This document shows, piece after piece, positions 11,101 to 21,249 of a stretch of 64,000 nucleotides of DNA. Each line of letters opens with the position of its first letter. Positions within the stretch are counted from its first letter, which is position 1. This stretch comes from JBAYIE01 sp965279165 (lineage in GTDB: Bacteria > Bacteroidota > Bacteroidia > UKL13-3): contig OZ257140.1 in assembly GCA_965279165.1 (NCBI GenBank), forward strand, positions 1,054,001 to 1,118,000, read 5' to 3'. The notes beneath the pieces are model-generated. The model made no database searches. It saw only the letters and a program-made list of their open reading frames with translations, and was not told the DNA's origin. The position numbers and the translations under genes were made by a program.

Positions 11101-12432
11101 ACCTTCCGAAGTTGTTCCTGCAGTATCGCTGCCATTACACATTTGGAATCCCGGTATAACCCGGATGTATGCATTTTGACATAAAGTATCTGCACCCATT
11201 GCATTGCTCACAGCCAAACAAACTTTATACATTCCCGGATCGGCAGCTACTAAATATGGAGTACCAGCTGTATCGTTCTTTGAACCATTATAAAAGAATT
11301 CATTCTTGTATAATCCGCAGGTATAGCAAGGAGGATCAAGCCACCATTTCCATTTGGTTGGACCATCGTAACTTAAATCGCTAAATTGTGAACGATCATA
11401 AACTGCCAATTGGCGTTTCGAACTAAAGAACAAAGCTTTCGGTTTTCTAAGCGGGTTGCTTACATAAATTGATTTCTCAACAAAACTGGTACCATATTTA
11501 TTGGTGGTAAATAACTTAACGCGATAATAACCTGCAGTTGGAAAGGTGTAATATAGATTTACTTTATTTACAACGGTATCTAACCAGGTTCCACGGTTAT
11601 TGGTTTGCAAAATATCATTGGCATTGGTGTATGGAGACCAAGGGCCATTGGCACTGCTGCTATTGTATCCGGTAATTTGCCAGTAATTGGTATCTGAATA
11701 GCTTGAAGTATTTACCAAAACAGATGGTGAACCTGTCCATAAAGTATCGGCATCGTTCATGGCTTTAAAATTAGCCAATGGTGGAATTTTAGGAATGCTA
11801 CTTGGTAATGCAACCAAATCAACACCAAAAATATACACATAAGATTGTACTGCAGTAGGAGCGGTTGCAGTTGGTGAAGCAGCATAACTATTACTAAAAC
11901 CGGCTTGCGCTACCGAATTACAATCCAGGTACCAATTTGCCGCTGTTCTTCCTGTCCATTGAAAATCCAACAAAAGAGGTTGTGTTGGATCGTAAGGTGC
12001 AATTGTATTAAATGGAATCTTTAAAAACTGACCACCCACCATATTGTTATAGGTATATCCGGGGGTATTGATAACCTCCGTTAAATTAGCAATATTGGCA
12101 AAGGATGACGTGGTTAAAATATTCACTCCTGGCACATTACCGGCTGTAACTTTATAGGTGGTATGGGGTTGAGAAGTAGGCGGCGAAATACCGGCATAAA
12201 TTTTAAAATACACCGCAGCGATTCCTAATCCAGAAGGAGCTCCCGGAAATATTCCACCGGGAAACAATATCTGAGATCTGTTGTCCGTTTGAAAAGCCAG
12301 AGGTGTTGAATTTCCCGTATTTACGGAGCTTGGGGTATATAAATATTGGGGTGTTCCTGTTTGCGCAAAAACACTTCCTATACATACAATTCCAACCACT
12401 AAAATTAATCCAAACCGGTATATGTTTTTCAT
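8194..12432 (-). CDS. T9SS-sorted multidomain surface protein (PKD, GEVED, DUF5011-like), paralog A
   Basis: The protein has 1,412 residues and a signal peptide ending near SVFAQ. In order: an N-terminal beta-rich module (about 25-205); PKD-like domains (about 210-440 and 570-790, with YYRVKLFTTN, YKVCLAVSN and YSVTLTATN); a GEVED domain with the signature LRVWLDFNRN (about 850-930); five DUF5011/HYR-type Ig-like repeats (about 940-1330, with YIDAGATAMDN and VDASGN); and a C-terminal T9SS type A sorting domain starting LNVYPNPGKG, which predicts export through T9SS and anchoring or release at the surface. Start is ATG. It follows paralog B by only 23 bp without a terminator, so the two are probably cotranscribed. 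No enzymatic domain was recognised; adhesion or matrix function is inference. Confidence 0.9.
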   Translation of the reverse strand: MKNIYRFGLILVVGIVCIGSVFAQTGTPQYLYTPSSVNTGNSTPLAFQTDNRSQILFPGGIFPGAPSGLGIAAVYFKIYAGISPPTSQPHTTYKVTAGNVPGVNILTTSSFANIANLTEVINTPGYTYNNMVGGQFLKIPFNTIAPYDPTQPLLLDFQWTGRTAANWYLDCNSVAQAGFSNSYAASPTATAPTAVQSYVYIFGVDLVALPSSIPKIPPLANFKAMNDADTLWTGSPSVLVNTSSYSDTNYWQITGYNSSSANGPWSPYTNANDILQTNNRGTWLDTVVNKVNLYYTFPTAGYYRVKLFTTNKYGTSFVEKSIYVSNPLRKPKALFFSSKRQLAVYDRSQFSDLSYDGPTKWKWWLDPPCYTCGLYKNEFFYNGSKNDTAGTPYLVAADPGMYKVCLAVSNAMGADTLCQNAYIRVIPGFQMCNGSDTAGTTSEGAVMPTLTNNASMQYVASGCAQGFRIAPCADTITVTLERLRLRKNGGSSAPGDSLYIKTSLLPGAQILRRWGGNDINAYKDSLKTFRFVGQNVYITYVPVAPNTPSTIVNDSGFLIRWSSTAATYPTPVAAFTSPDTIYSGYRVVFQNQSSGKYVNYAWDTNDDGVFGKDKPSLGIDSTTVNPSMVYNVSVATSKTVCLKSYNCVSSDTVCKTFLVLPTSLAPFADFTVNKTTGLTTDTFALYDMSFNGANQWKWRFEPNNLSYLGGTDSTSQNPIVFLHTNTNYSVTLTATNAFGNSSKKKTNYITTISYPSPGSQFTPTSSVEDFGIVRVTLIGNIGRIDTTTSLKPTDGSAYQPMYNLSKTTVFRGGKYTVDVYRGNDPQDSMNLRVWLDFNRNANYLDAGETLISEDRKLKVKYSTEFTVPANASLGVSRMLVGASAAFSTITPYSATLGVYEEHGVTIGKDNVKPVITLVGPAVAKTEINLPYIDAGATAMDNIEGNISTRMVKISDVDVTHVGYYTVRYVVSDYYGNISDTVTRTVQVELNQTGPKITLNGSDTVILEVRKDSYTDAGATAKDNNGNDISSSLLITNNLDTANVGIWNYTYSVSDAYGFIATKQRIIIVRDSEKPSIHTRTINDTNLVVHQIKTPFDENVYLRVDDNYWTNLVPVRTANSNPIDIEKQGIYSLSYLATDGSGNVSELYTLNVKVTNTFKPVIALVGSSDVTVKVYSNYNDPRAVAKDYFNNPVQVDITYDNVNFNSLGEYKRTYTATDEFLNQQSVDRVIKVKDLDAPVITVLGENPVVVVMGTKTEAQIMELIDANPSSIKVTDNYDSHPTISDNSKVITLNKPGTYQINYDAVDASGNKAQQKQRFLQLLPSTGIAQLQNVSDGLNVYPNPGKGIFNLELGKGEIRNVKVFSITGSLVKEFTFDKLSGTTQIDLSNEKDGMYLIRVDGTDRVFTTKVTISK

Positions 12433-12455
12433 ATTTTTTGTTAATTATCTTTTAA

Positions 12456-15400
12456 TTATCTGGTAACAGTAAACTTACCACTATAGGTATTGCCATCTGT
12501 TGCAATCAATTGCAGCAAATAAATTCCTGCATTCAGGTTGGTAATATCCATTCTAAACCCATTTGCATCCTTAACCGGATTCAATGTAATCGCTTTACCT
12601 TGAACATCCAATGCAGTGATACTTTGTAATTCACCTGTGTTTAACTGAACGTTGATGAAATTATTTGCAGGATTTGGATATACGCTAAACCCATTGGATT
12701 TTGACACATCCGACAATCCATTAAACGACACATAAACAATACGCTTTTTCTCTTCAGCTTTATTTCCTGAAGCATCGGTTGCATTTACATAAACGGTGTA
12801 ATAAAATCCTGCACCGCATGGATTAGCTTTAGAAGAATCGATGGTTATTTGTAACCCTGTTCCATCTAATTTGCTGTACTGTCCAACATGCGAAGGGTCA
12901 AAATTATCGGTAACTTTTACACCCGGATCTACATAAGCCTCACACCATCCCATAGCGAATGGATTTGCACCCAATAATTCGATAACCGGCGACTCCAAAT
13001 CGCGAACTTTAACTGTACGTTGCACATAAACCGTGTTATCACCATCTGAAGCACTATAAGTAATGATGTAATCTCCAATGGTATCCATTCTTAATACATC
13101 GTTTAAATCGCTAGCATAAGGTAATATTTCGCCTTTGTAATCTTTGGCAACAACTCCAAGGTCGTTGTAACTTCCGTATACTGGAACGATAACCACTGCT
13201 GAACCCACCAAACTAATAGTAGGCATGATATTGTTTTTAACAACTACAACTACTTTATATTCGGCCGAAATATTTCCTGATCCATCGGTATTCTGATAAA
13301 CGATAGTATAACTTCCTTGTTGGTTCGCATTAATTGAACCTGATTTACGGTTAGGCAACATTTCTGTCCAGTAATTATCTGTAACTTGAACGTATTTACT
13401 ATCATCAAATGGGGTTCCAATTTGGTGTATAATAGTATCAGAGCCACTAAAAGTACTTACAACCGGGGATTGTATATCCACTACTTTTACCAAACGTTGT
13501 TTTTGAGCAGCTAAGCCATAAGCATCGGTAATAGTGTATGTTAATGTGGTAGCACTTAACATCATGTTATTGATTATTCCGGTGCGTTGAACCTGCGCAG
13601 TTAAGGTATCACCTAAATTACTTATGGCGATATAACCCGGTTCAACAAAGGTATTATGTACTTCTAATTGCATGGTATCCGGTCCAAATAATGTTAAAGA
13701 AGGTCCGGTACTATTAAGTACTACTTGTACATTTCGTACAACAGTATCAGAAGTATTTCCATACATATCGGTTACAAAATACTTGATTGTATATGTACCC
13801 AATTGCTCTATGTTCAGAGGATTGATGATTTGAATTAATCCGGTTACATCGCCCTGGATATTATCCGAGGCAGTAGCACCGTCATCGGTATACGTTTTGT
13901 GTAATTCGGCGAGAACATTGGCGTTGCCATTTAATTTCACCACCGGTTTAACCAAATCATTACCAACTGTCATTCCAAAATCTTCGTACACGCCAATATT
14001 GGCAGTAGTAGAACTGATAGCAGAGATAGCAGTACAAGCACCAACCAATATTCGCGACATTCCGATTGCTGCATTAGCCGGTACCATTAACTTGGTACTG
14101 GTTTTAACTTTTTTCGCCAAATCTTCTGCAAAAACAGTTTCGTTTTCATCTGTATAATCCGCATCTCTATTAAAATCTGCCCAAATTCTTAAACTCATGG
14201 CATCATTTGCCGTGGTACGATAAACATCGATATCGTAAGAACCACCTCTGTATACGGTAGTTCTAAGATCCGCATTCATACGGGTATAAGTTGGCGATTT
14301 TAATGGTGTAATTGTATCGAGTCGTTTATCGGCTCCATTTATTACTACACGTGAGATACCAAAATCGGTGGCATCCAATACAGGAGGGAATGCACTATTT
14401 GGACTTCCATAATCAATTGCATATACAATTTGGTTTTTGGTAGTTTGACTGGTACCAATTGGATTGGTGGTAATCAACGTTACATTATAATACTGTGGTG
14501 AGTTTAATGAAACCATTGGAAACTGACTAGTTGAATCAGTACCGCCTAACCAAGTAACATTGTTAGGTTCAAAACGCCATTTCCAAGATAGTGCACCGTT
14601 TAATGTTTTATCGATAAACAAGAATGTATCATTGATAAATCCTGAAGTACGGTTGGTAGTAAAATCAGTTATTGGAGGTACTGTAATTGGGAAAATTGGC
14701 AATATTCTACAAAATGTATCACTTCCTGCGCAATTGGCAGTTTTCAAGCAAACTTTACGTGTTGAAGCAGTGGTTGTAAAATAAGTAATGGTTGGATTCA
14801 TGGTAATTGAATCGACACCAACAGTTGGGTTATCCATACCAAAAGCACCATCGTTATTTAAATCCCATGCAAAATCCATTCTGGTTCCACTACTGGTATT
14901 AATGAACTTAACTTTATATCCATTGTATAAGGTATCCGGACAGGTAAATCCTGCGGTTGGTTTATTGTACATAGCAGGTGAAGAGGTCCAACGAATGGTG
15001 AATCCTGAATCGTTAACCAAAGAAACCAAAGGTACCGTTGGAGCCGGTGTATAGGTAATGAACAGTTGTTGTCCGGCAAATTTGTATACTTTATTGGTGT
15101 CTTTTAACACTGCAATATTATTACCACCCCAACGACGTACAATAGGACCGTTGAATCCATTTAAACGAACGTATATGGAATCGCCTGCAACTGCACCCGG
15201 ATTACGCATACGTAAACGTTCTAAAGTCAAATAAATGGTATCGGCACAAGGTGCAATACGAAATCCTCGAGGAGTTGGATTGGTTGGACGAAACTGACCT
15301 GAAAGATTATTTCCACTTGCATCCCGTAAATCAGAATACAAATAACCCTGTTCATCTTTACTTACTGTATCAAATCTTCCGGTTTCCTGATGCGCCATCA

Positions 15401-16742
15401 TATAACCAGGCAATATTTTCAAGTAATCGGTTTTACATAAAGTATCCGTTCCTTTTGAATTGGAAACAGCGATACAAACTTTGTATGTACCCGGGGTATA
15501 GGCTGCTAATATCGGACTAAATGCCGAATCGTTTGGTAAAAAGCGGTTGGTATCAGCCGGACAAGTAGTACAGTTGTTTACGAGCCACCATTTTACCCTT
15601 GCCGGAGCATTCGAACTTAAGTTATTCATTTTAACCCTGTCGTTTGCTCCAACTTGGCGACGGGTTGCATAAAATTGTGCTGTAGGTTTAGATCTTGGTG
15701 TATCCACAAAAACTACTTTTTCAATAAAATTGCTACCATAAGGATTAACGGCTGTTAACTTAACTTTATAATAACCTCTTTCAGGAAAATAATAATTAAA
15801 ATTCGGGTTGTTTCTGGCTGTATCAATAAAGCAACCCCATACATTGCACTGTAAAGTATCTTTAGGCAAAGTGCTATACGTAGTAAATGGACCGGTAGCA
15901 GAAGTTGCACTGTATTGGGAGATACTCCAATAATTATTTACTGAATTTACACTGGTATTAATAATGGTCGCATTTGACTTTTCCCAGATGGTATCCGTTC
16001 CTAAACTAAACTGGAAATTTGGAACCGGGGGTGTTGGAGGAGCCAAAGGTTGGAAAGTTAATTGCATATTTGGTCTATTAACTGATCCTGAACCTGTAGG
16101 TGTATAATTGCACGCATTAGGGAAACTGGAACCGCACCAAGAACCTTGGCTATCCGCCCAGCCGGCGAAAATACTATTATTTGTTGTTGGCGTAACATTC
16201 GCAGTTGAATTAGCCGTATAACAATAGGTACAAGAAGTACCGGCGTTGGCTGTACAAATATCTACCAATAAATTTGATACGCCATCCCATTGAAAGCTAT
16301 TCTGAAAAACATGTTTATTCCAACCAACCACAGGAGTATATGCGGCTATCGTATAAACGTTGGTAATCCCTGCATAATCGTAAGCAGCAATAGGCATGGT
16401 TGCAGATGTGTTTTTCAAGCCTATACTCAGGTTATTAACGGAACCATTAGTAACTGAAAAGGAAGGATCACAAGAAGCGCCACCTGTACCGGCTGCAGCT
16501 ATTTGAAACGCTATATCATTAATTCCATGGGCGCTACCTATACCTAATGCACTAAGTTCCGACGCTTCAATAATAATTTGCACCCTGCTTGTTGTAAAAT
16601 AAGAAGCATATGGGTGATGCGCCACACTTGCTACCGTACCTGTACCTGTACCAACAGTAATTGTTGTTTGTGCTGTTGCTTGATTGTATAATCCAATCAG
16701 CAAGGTAAAGGTTGCTAAAAATAAGAAGTAAATTTTTTTCAT
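12456..16742 (-). CDS. T9SS-sorted multidomain surface protein, paralog B
   Basis: This 1,428-residue protein has the same architecture as its neighbours. It has a signal peptide (to about ATAQ), an N-terminal module with paired cysteines (SCTYCY), PKD-like domains and a conserved insert with RIAPCADTIYLTLERLR. These are followed by a GEVED domain (LRIWADFNRD), DUF5011-like repeats (YTDDGATASDN, YVDPGVKVTDN) and a T9SS tail starting FSVYPNPANN. The last Ig-like repeat carries an extra Cys pair (GWCEAY and NPCGAGF) that paralog A lacks. The minus-strand terminator of paralog C (16768-16797) sits just upstream, so this gene may have its own promoter in that short gap, though I see no clear box. 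Function unknown; surface display is predicted. Confidence 0.9.
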   Translation of the reverse strand: MKKIYFLFLATFTLLIGLYNQATAQTTITVGTGTGTVASVAHHPYASYFTTSRVQIIIEASELSALGIGSAHGINDIAFQIAAAGTGGASCDPSFSVTNGSVNNLSIGLKNTSATMPIAAYDYAGITNVYTIAAYTPVVGWNKHVFQNSFQWDGVSNLLVDICTANAGTSCTYCYTANSTANVTPTTNNSIFAGWADSQGSWCGSSFPNACNYTPTGSGSVNRPNMQLTFQPLAPPTPPVPNFQFSLGTDTIWEKSNATIINTSVNSVNNYWSISQYSATSATGPFTTYSTLPKDTLQCNVWGCFIDTARNNPNFNYYFPERGYYKVKLTAVNPYGSNFIEKVVFVDTPRSKPTAQFYATRRQVGANDRVKMNNLSSNAPARVKWWLVNNCTTCPADTNRFLPNDSAFSPILAAYTPGTYKVCIAVSNSKGTDTLCKTDYLKILPGYMMAHQETGRFDTVSKDEQGYLYSDLRDASGNNLSGQFRPTNPTPRGFRIAPCADTIYLTLERLRMRNPGAVAGDSIYVRLNGFNGPIVRRWGGNNIAVLKDTNKVYKFAGQQLFITYTPAPTVPLVSLVNDSGFTIRWTSSPAMYNKPTAGFTCPDTLYNGYKVKFINTSSGTRMDFAWDLNNDGAFGMDNPTVGVDSITMNPTITYFTTTASTRKVCLKTANCAGSDTFCRILPIFPITVPPITDFTTNRTSGFINDTFLFIDKTLNGALSWKWRFEPNNVTWLGGTDSTSQFPMVSLNSPQYYNVTLITTNPIGTSQTTKNQIVYAIDYGSPNSAFPPVLDATDFGISRVVINGADKRLDTITPLKSPTYTRMNADLRTTVYRGGSYDIDVYRTTANDAMSLRIWADFNRDADYTDENETVFAEDLAKKVKTSTKLMVPANAAIGMSRILVGACTAISAISSTTANIGVYEDFGMTVGNDLVKPVVKLNGNANVLAELHKTYTDDGATASDNIQGDVTGLIQIINPLNIEQLGTYTIKYFVTDMYGNTSDTVVRNVQVVLNSTGPSLTLFGPDTMQLEVHNTFVEPGYIAISNLGDTLTAQVQRTGIINNMMLSATTLTYTITDAYGLAAQKQRLVKVVDIQSPVVSTFSGSDTIIHQIGTPFDDSKYVQVTDNYWTEMLPNRKSGSINANQQGSYTIVYQNTDGSGNISAEYKVVVVVKNNIMPTISLVGSAVVIVPVYGSYNDLGVVAKDYKGEILPYASDLNDVLRMDTIGDYIITYSASDGDNTVYVQRTVKVRDLESPVIELLGANPFAMGWCEAYVDPGVKVTDNFDPSHVGQYSKLDGTGLQITIDSSKANPCGAGFYYTVYVNATDASGNKAEEKKRIVYVSFNGLSDVSKSNGFSVYPNPANNFINVQLNTGELQSITALDVQGKAITLNPVKDANGFRMDITNLNAGIYLLQLIATDGNTYSGKFTVTR

Positions 16743-16767
16743 ATCAGTCGTTTTGTTATATCTTAAA

Positions 16768-16797
16768 AAAGCAACAAGCCCTTCGACTTGTTGCTTT
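16768..16797 (-). terminator. Intrinsic terminator of paralog C
   Basis: AAAGCAACAAG (16768-16778) pairs with CTTGTTGCTTT (16787-16797) around an 8-base loop. Read on the minus strand, the stem runs into a T-tract. It lies between the stop of the gene at 16806 and the start of the next paralog at 16742. Confidence 0.85.
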
Positions 16798-16805
16798 ATT
16801 TGTTG

Positions 16806-19800
16806 TTATTTTACTATGGTAAATTTGGTGTTCAATACTTTACCTTCTTCGGTTTCCATTCGTACCAGGTATAAACCGGCCGGAAGGTTACTAATATTTA
16901 CACTGTATTGTTTGCTGTTCAATGCTTCTGCATTAACATCCAAAACCCTACCTTGAATATCGGTAACTGCAATAGAAGTTAATCCACCATTTTTAAGATC
17001 GATATGAAGGATATCGTTAGCCGGATTTGGATATAAAACGATACCTGCATTGGTAATCGCTTCATTTAATCCGTTGATGGAAGGTACAACAATTACCAAA
17101 CGGTTTTTCTGTGCAGCCACATTTCCGGAAGGGTCTTCAGCGTTGTACGTTACAAAATACTGACCTTCTTTTAACACATTTACACTTTGTGCATTCGCAA
17201 TAATCGTTAATTGTGTTTGGCTATAATAATTATCGGTTACTTTGATTCCCGGATCTTTGTATGGTGTATCTCCAAGTAAAACATAATAAGGGTCGTTGCC
17301 AAGCACTGTAATTTTAGGTGCTTCGGTATCGCGAACCCTAACGCTGCGTGTTACAGAGGCAGGATTGCCATCCAAATCTCCAACACTATACCTAACGGTG
17401 TTATCGTTAACAATATCGGTATTTGGAACACCAGTAATGTTTACGGTTAATGGATTGTTTTCGAAATCTCTTGCGGTTGCACCATACTCAATATAAGGGG
17501 TAAACACATTCAATAAAATATCAGGCTCTCCATTTAACTGAATTGTTGGTGGTTGGGTACTTTTAATTACTACGTAGAGTGCAAACTGATTGGCAGTATT
17601 ACCGGAACCATCCACTGCATCGTATAATAAGGTGTAGGTGCCACGCTTGTTAATATTGATCACATTGGAACGAGAATAGCTCAGGTTTTTGTAGTAATTA
17701 TCTACCACCTTGATATAGTCGTTGTCTTCAAATGCAGTTTTTATTTCATGGTAAACGGTATCTACATCATCACCAAAACGACATAAGATTTTCGGTTTCT
17801 GTGTATCTTTCACATATACCAATCTTGACTCGGAAGCGGTATTGTTAAACGCATCAGAAACGGTGTATGTTACCGTATAGGTTCCAACGTTTGCAGTATC
17901 CAGATCACCAGATTTTACAACATATTGTTTGATGTCGTTATTTAAATGATCGGTAGCAGTATAACCACCTTCAGGGTATTTGCTATACACTTCCATGGTA
18001 ATTGTATCCGGACCAAGTAAAGTTAAGGTAGGTGGAATGGTACTTACTTCAACTTGTACCGAACGATACACGGTATCAGAAACATTACCATAATTGTCTA
18101 CCACATAATATTTGAGTTTATAGTATCCTACTTTATTTACATCTACAACACCTAAACGTACGATACGAGAGGTAATGTCTCCTTCAATATTATCCCATGC
18201 TGTAGCTCCGGGATCGTTTAGTGGTTGGTTAACCTCTGTTTTAAACACAGCGGCACCTAATAAAGTTACTACAGGTTTAGCGTTATCCTGGGCTACGATT
18301 AGTCCATGATCTTCGTATACGCCTAATGTTGCTACTGTTGGTGAAATAGTAGAAAAATCAGTAGCCGTACCTATCAACATACGCGTTAAGCCAACCGCTG
18401 CATCATCCGGTACTTTAAATTCAACTGAAGTTTTAATTTTCTTGGTATTGTTTTCGGAAAGGATGGTTTCACCTGCATCTGTATAGTTAGTATTTCTGTT
18501 GAAATCTATCCAAATACGGTTGTTTGCTGCATCATTTGCCGATTCGCGATAAACATCAACAGTATATTTTGCTCCTCGGTATACAACAGCTTGTGATGAT
18601 AAATAGTAAGAAGAATAAGCTGCATTTTTCAATGGTGTGATGGTATCTATTTTACCTGCAGTTCCTAATAAATATACCCTTGTAATTCCCACATCCATAT
18701 CACTTGGTTGAGGAGGATAAATACTGGTTGGTGAAGAATATCCAAGCGTAGTAATATAAGATGTCTTAGTAGTTGTAGTGCTTCCAAATGGATTGGTTGC
18801 TTCCAATGTTACATCGTAAGACTGTGCCACATTAAATCTAACTTGTGGATATTGGCTGGTTCCGCTGGTATTATTTAAGAACGTAACCGAATTAGGGAAG
18901 AAGGTCCATTTCCATGAACTGGATCCGTATTGGCTAATATCAACAAAACGGAAGGTATCTGTTGTAAATCCTGTTGTTTGGTTAACGGTAAAGTCGGCCA
19001 GAGGCGCACGTGCAATCGGTAGAACATGAACCGTTTTGCATTTAACACTGGATCCTTTACAATTTTGCGCTCTCAAACATACATTCTTATTGGTAGGTAC
19101 AAAGGAGAAATAGGTATAGGTTGGATTGGTGGTAACCGAATCCGGGTATACCGGGTTATCGAGCCCATAAATTCCATCCCCATTTAAATCCCAAGCAAAT
19201 GCCAGATTGGTTCCGGGAGTGGTATTATAAAATTGCATTTTATAACCGGAATATACGGTATCCAAAGAAGTAAATGAAGTTACAGGTGCAGGGAAGGTGG
19301 CCGGTTTAATTGACCATTTCAAAGCAAAACCCGAGTCATTTACATAATAAGGTGCCGGTGTATTAGGAGTTCCTGGTAAAAACCGGATAAACAATTCTTG
19401 TCCGGCATATTTGAAGTTTTTAGAACTATCCGGAACATTTCCTAAATTATTACCACCCCATCTTCTGATGATTGGACCATTAAAGCTACCGGTACGAACA
19501 TGCACAGAATCTTGTGTACGTAATTTCAATCTTTCCAAGGTCAAGAAAATAGTATCTGCACAAGGAGCTAAACGCATTCCCGGAACATTAACCGGACAAG
19601 ATTGGGCTGCATAATATAAGGAAGTATAAGTTTGGAAGAATGGTGGATATAAATATCCTTCCGGAGATTTGGTGATTGAATCGATACAAATAGTAAATCC
19701 ATCAATTATCTCAATATAATTGGTACGACAAACGGTATCGCCTCCAACATCATTCCATACTGCCATACAAACCGTGTACTTACCACCTTCGTTGGCATTG

Positions 19801-20960
19801 AGAACGGGACGAGGTAAATCGTTGGAAGGGAAAAACTCATTGATAAACTGTCCGCAAGTACGACAAGGTGGATCGAGCCACCATGACCAACCGATAGGGC
19901 CATTGCTACTTGCATCATACATTTGAAACTGATCGCCAACACCGGTTTTGGTTTTATTGGCAAAGAAGTATGCATCCGGTTTTACGGTAGGCAAAGCTAC
20001 ATAAACAATTTTTTCAACCTCACTCACACCAAACAAGTTCACACATAATAATTTTACTTTATAGAAACCTTTTACAGGAAATTTAAAGTTAAAGTTGGTT
20101 TTATTGGTAATGGTATCTATCCATTGTCCCCAAGCATTTGGTTGGCGAACGGTATAAAAAGGCTCCCAAACACCATCGGTACTATCATCGTTGTAACCGG
20201 TAATATCCCAATAGCTTTTATCTTGATAAGTAGAAGTGTTGGTTAATATGGAAGGACTACGTTCCCATAAAGTATCAACGCCTAAGGTAAATTGGAAATT
20301 AGCCAAAGGAGCGATTGGAGGAGGTAAATTTACGCCACCAATGGTAAAGCGCATATTAGGACGTGCGGTAGAAGTTTGGAAACCCGGATCGATACAATTT
20401 CCTTGCGCATCTGCGTAACGGAATGAAGAGCGAACAGTTGGAGTTGTAGAGTAATAAGTTATTGCATTGGTAGTCCAACTGGTATTGTTAAAACAAACAT
20501 CAACCAAGATATTGGAAGTACCATCCCAAACGTAACCACCATTGGTAAATGTGTGAGTATTCCATCCCGGAGTATTTGTCCAGGTAACCGGATCAAACAT
20601 TGGCGTTAAGCCTGCTGTAATAAAAGTAGTATTTAAAGTAGTAGCAGCTGTTGGCGCCATTTTAATACTAAAATTAGACAAAGGCACCGGAGAAGGAACT
20701 TGTACATTGAATCCAATTTGTGAAATGATGGAGTTAGGCGCTACACTGGCTGCGGTTAACTCGGAAGCCAGAATCAAAAACTGGTGTCTTGCACCATAGA
20801 AAAAGTTACCGTAAGGAGCCGGGTAACTTACCCCTGAATTTACCAAGGAACCTGTACCTATATTGATGTAGGTTTGTGCTTTAATGCCGCTTGACCCTAT
20901 ACAGGCAAGCATTGCGATTAGCCATAAAACACGTGTTAATTGTAGAATTTTACTTTTCAT
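16806..20960 (-). CDS. T9SS-sorted multidomain surface protein, paralog C
   Basis: The protein has 1,384 residues, with a signal peptide ending near GIKAQ. The N-terminal module contains YPAPYGNFFYGARHQ, followed by PKD-like domains (FKFPVKGFYKVKLLCVN, YTVCMAVWND) and the shared RLAPCADTIFLTLERLK segment. Then come GEVED (NRIWIDFNRN), DUF5011-like repeats (LNDPGATAWDN, YKDPGIKVTDN) and a T9SS type A tail starting IVLYPNPAND. It is probably the promoter-proximal copy of the three, with 289 bp of upstream DNA, and it has its own terminator. Role unknown. Confidence 0.9.
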   Translation of the reverse strand: MKSKILQLTRVLWLIAMLACIGSSGIKAQTYINIGTGSLVNSGVSYPAPYGNFFYGARHQFLILASELTAASVAPNSIISQIGFNVQVPSPVPLSNFSIKMAPTAATTLNTTFITAGLTPMFDPVTWTNTPGWNTHTFTNGGYVWDGTSNILVDVCFNNTSWTTNAITYYSTTPTVRSSFRYADAQGNCIDPGFQTSTARPNMRFTIGGVNLPPPIAPLANFQFTLGVDTLWERSPSILTNTSTYQDKSYWDITGYNDDSTDGVWEPFYTVRQPNAWGQWIDTITNKTNFNFKFPVKGFYKVKLLCVNLFGVSEVEKIVYVALPTVKPDAYFFANKTKTGVGDQFQMYDASSNGPIGWSWWLDPPCRTCGQFINEFFPSNDLPRPVLNANEGGKYTVCMAVWNDVGGDTVCRTNYIEIIDGFTICIDSITKSPEGYLYPPFFQTYTSLYYAAQSCPVNVPGMRLAPCADTIFLTLERLKLRTQDSVHVRTGSFNGPIIRRWGGNNLGNVPDSSKNFKYAGQELFIRFLPGTPNTPAPYYVNDSGFALKWSIKPATFPAPVTSFTSLDTVYSGYKMQFYNTTPGTNLAFAWDLNGDGIYGLDNPVYPDSVTTNPTYTYFSFVPTNKNVCLRAQNCKGSSVKCKTVHVLPIARAPLADFTVNQTTGFTTDTFRFVDISQYGSSSWKWTFFPNSVTFLNNTSGTSQYPQVRFNVAQSYDVTLEATNPFGSTTTTKTSYITTLGYSSPTSIYPPQPSDMDVGITRVYLLGTAGKIDTITPLKNAAYSSYYLSSQAVVYRGAKYTVDVYRESANDAANNRIWIDFNRNTNYTDAGETILSENNTKKIKTSVEFKVPDDAAVGLTRMLIGTATDFSTISPTVATLGVYEDHGLIVAQDNAKPVVTLLGAAVFKTEVNQPLNDPGATAWDNIEGDITSRIVRLGVVDVNKVGYYKLKYYVVDNYGNVSDTVYRSVQVEVSTIPPTLTLLGPDTITMEVYSKYPEGGYTATDHLNNDIKQYVVKSGDLDTANVGTYTVTYTVSDAFNNTASESRLVYVKDTQKPKILCRFGDDVDTVYHEIKTAFEDNDYIKVVDNYYKNLSYSRSNVININKRGTYTLLYDAVDGSGNTANQFALYVVIKSTQPPTIQLNGEPDILLNVFTPYIEYGATARDFENNPLTVNITGVPNTDIVNDNTVRYSVGDLDGNPASVTRSVRVRDTEAPKITVLGNDPYYVLLGDTPYKDPGIKVTDNYYSQTQLTIIANAQSVNVLKEGQYFVTYNAEDPSGNVAAQKNRLVIVVPSINGLNEAITNAGIVLYPNPANDILHIDLKNGGLTSIAVTDIQGRVLDVNAEALNSKQYSVNISNLPAGLYLVRMETEEGKVLNTKFTIVK

Positions 20961-21249
20961 ATATTTTTATTCATTGCTTTTCATTGTTGTATATATCAGT
21001 GTTATCAATACATTTCACCTGATACATCCAAATCATAACCATCCAAAATCAAATATTACAATAACTTAATTTTGAATTGACAAACCGTAATTTGGGTACA
21101 GTTTGAAAATCGAATTTATAAATTAATTCGAAAATAAAATACTTAAAAAGTGAAAAAGTGAAAGATTTTTGGAAAAAAGATTAAAAAATATTTAACATCC
21201 TGTGTTTTAGGGTTACTTGGAAGAACCAATTTTACAGATTAAATAATTT
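20961..21249. other. AT-rich intergenic region with no recognised gene
   Basis: This 289-bp gap lies between the MauG-like stop and the start of paralog C. It must hold the promoter of the T9SS cargo gene, but no full TTTG/TAnnTTTG pair was found. No hairpin terminator for the upstream operon was seen. Confidence 0.4.
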
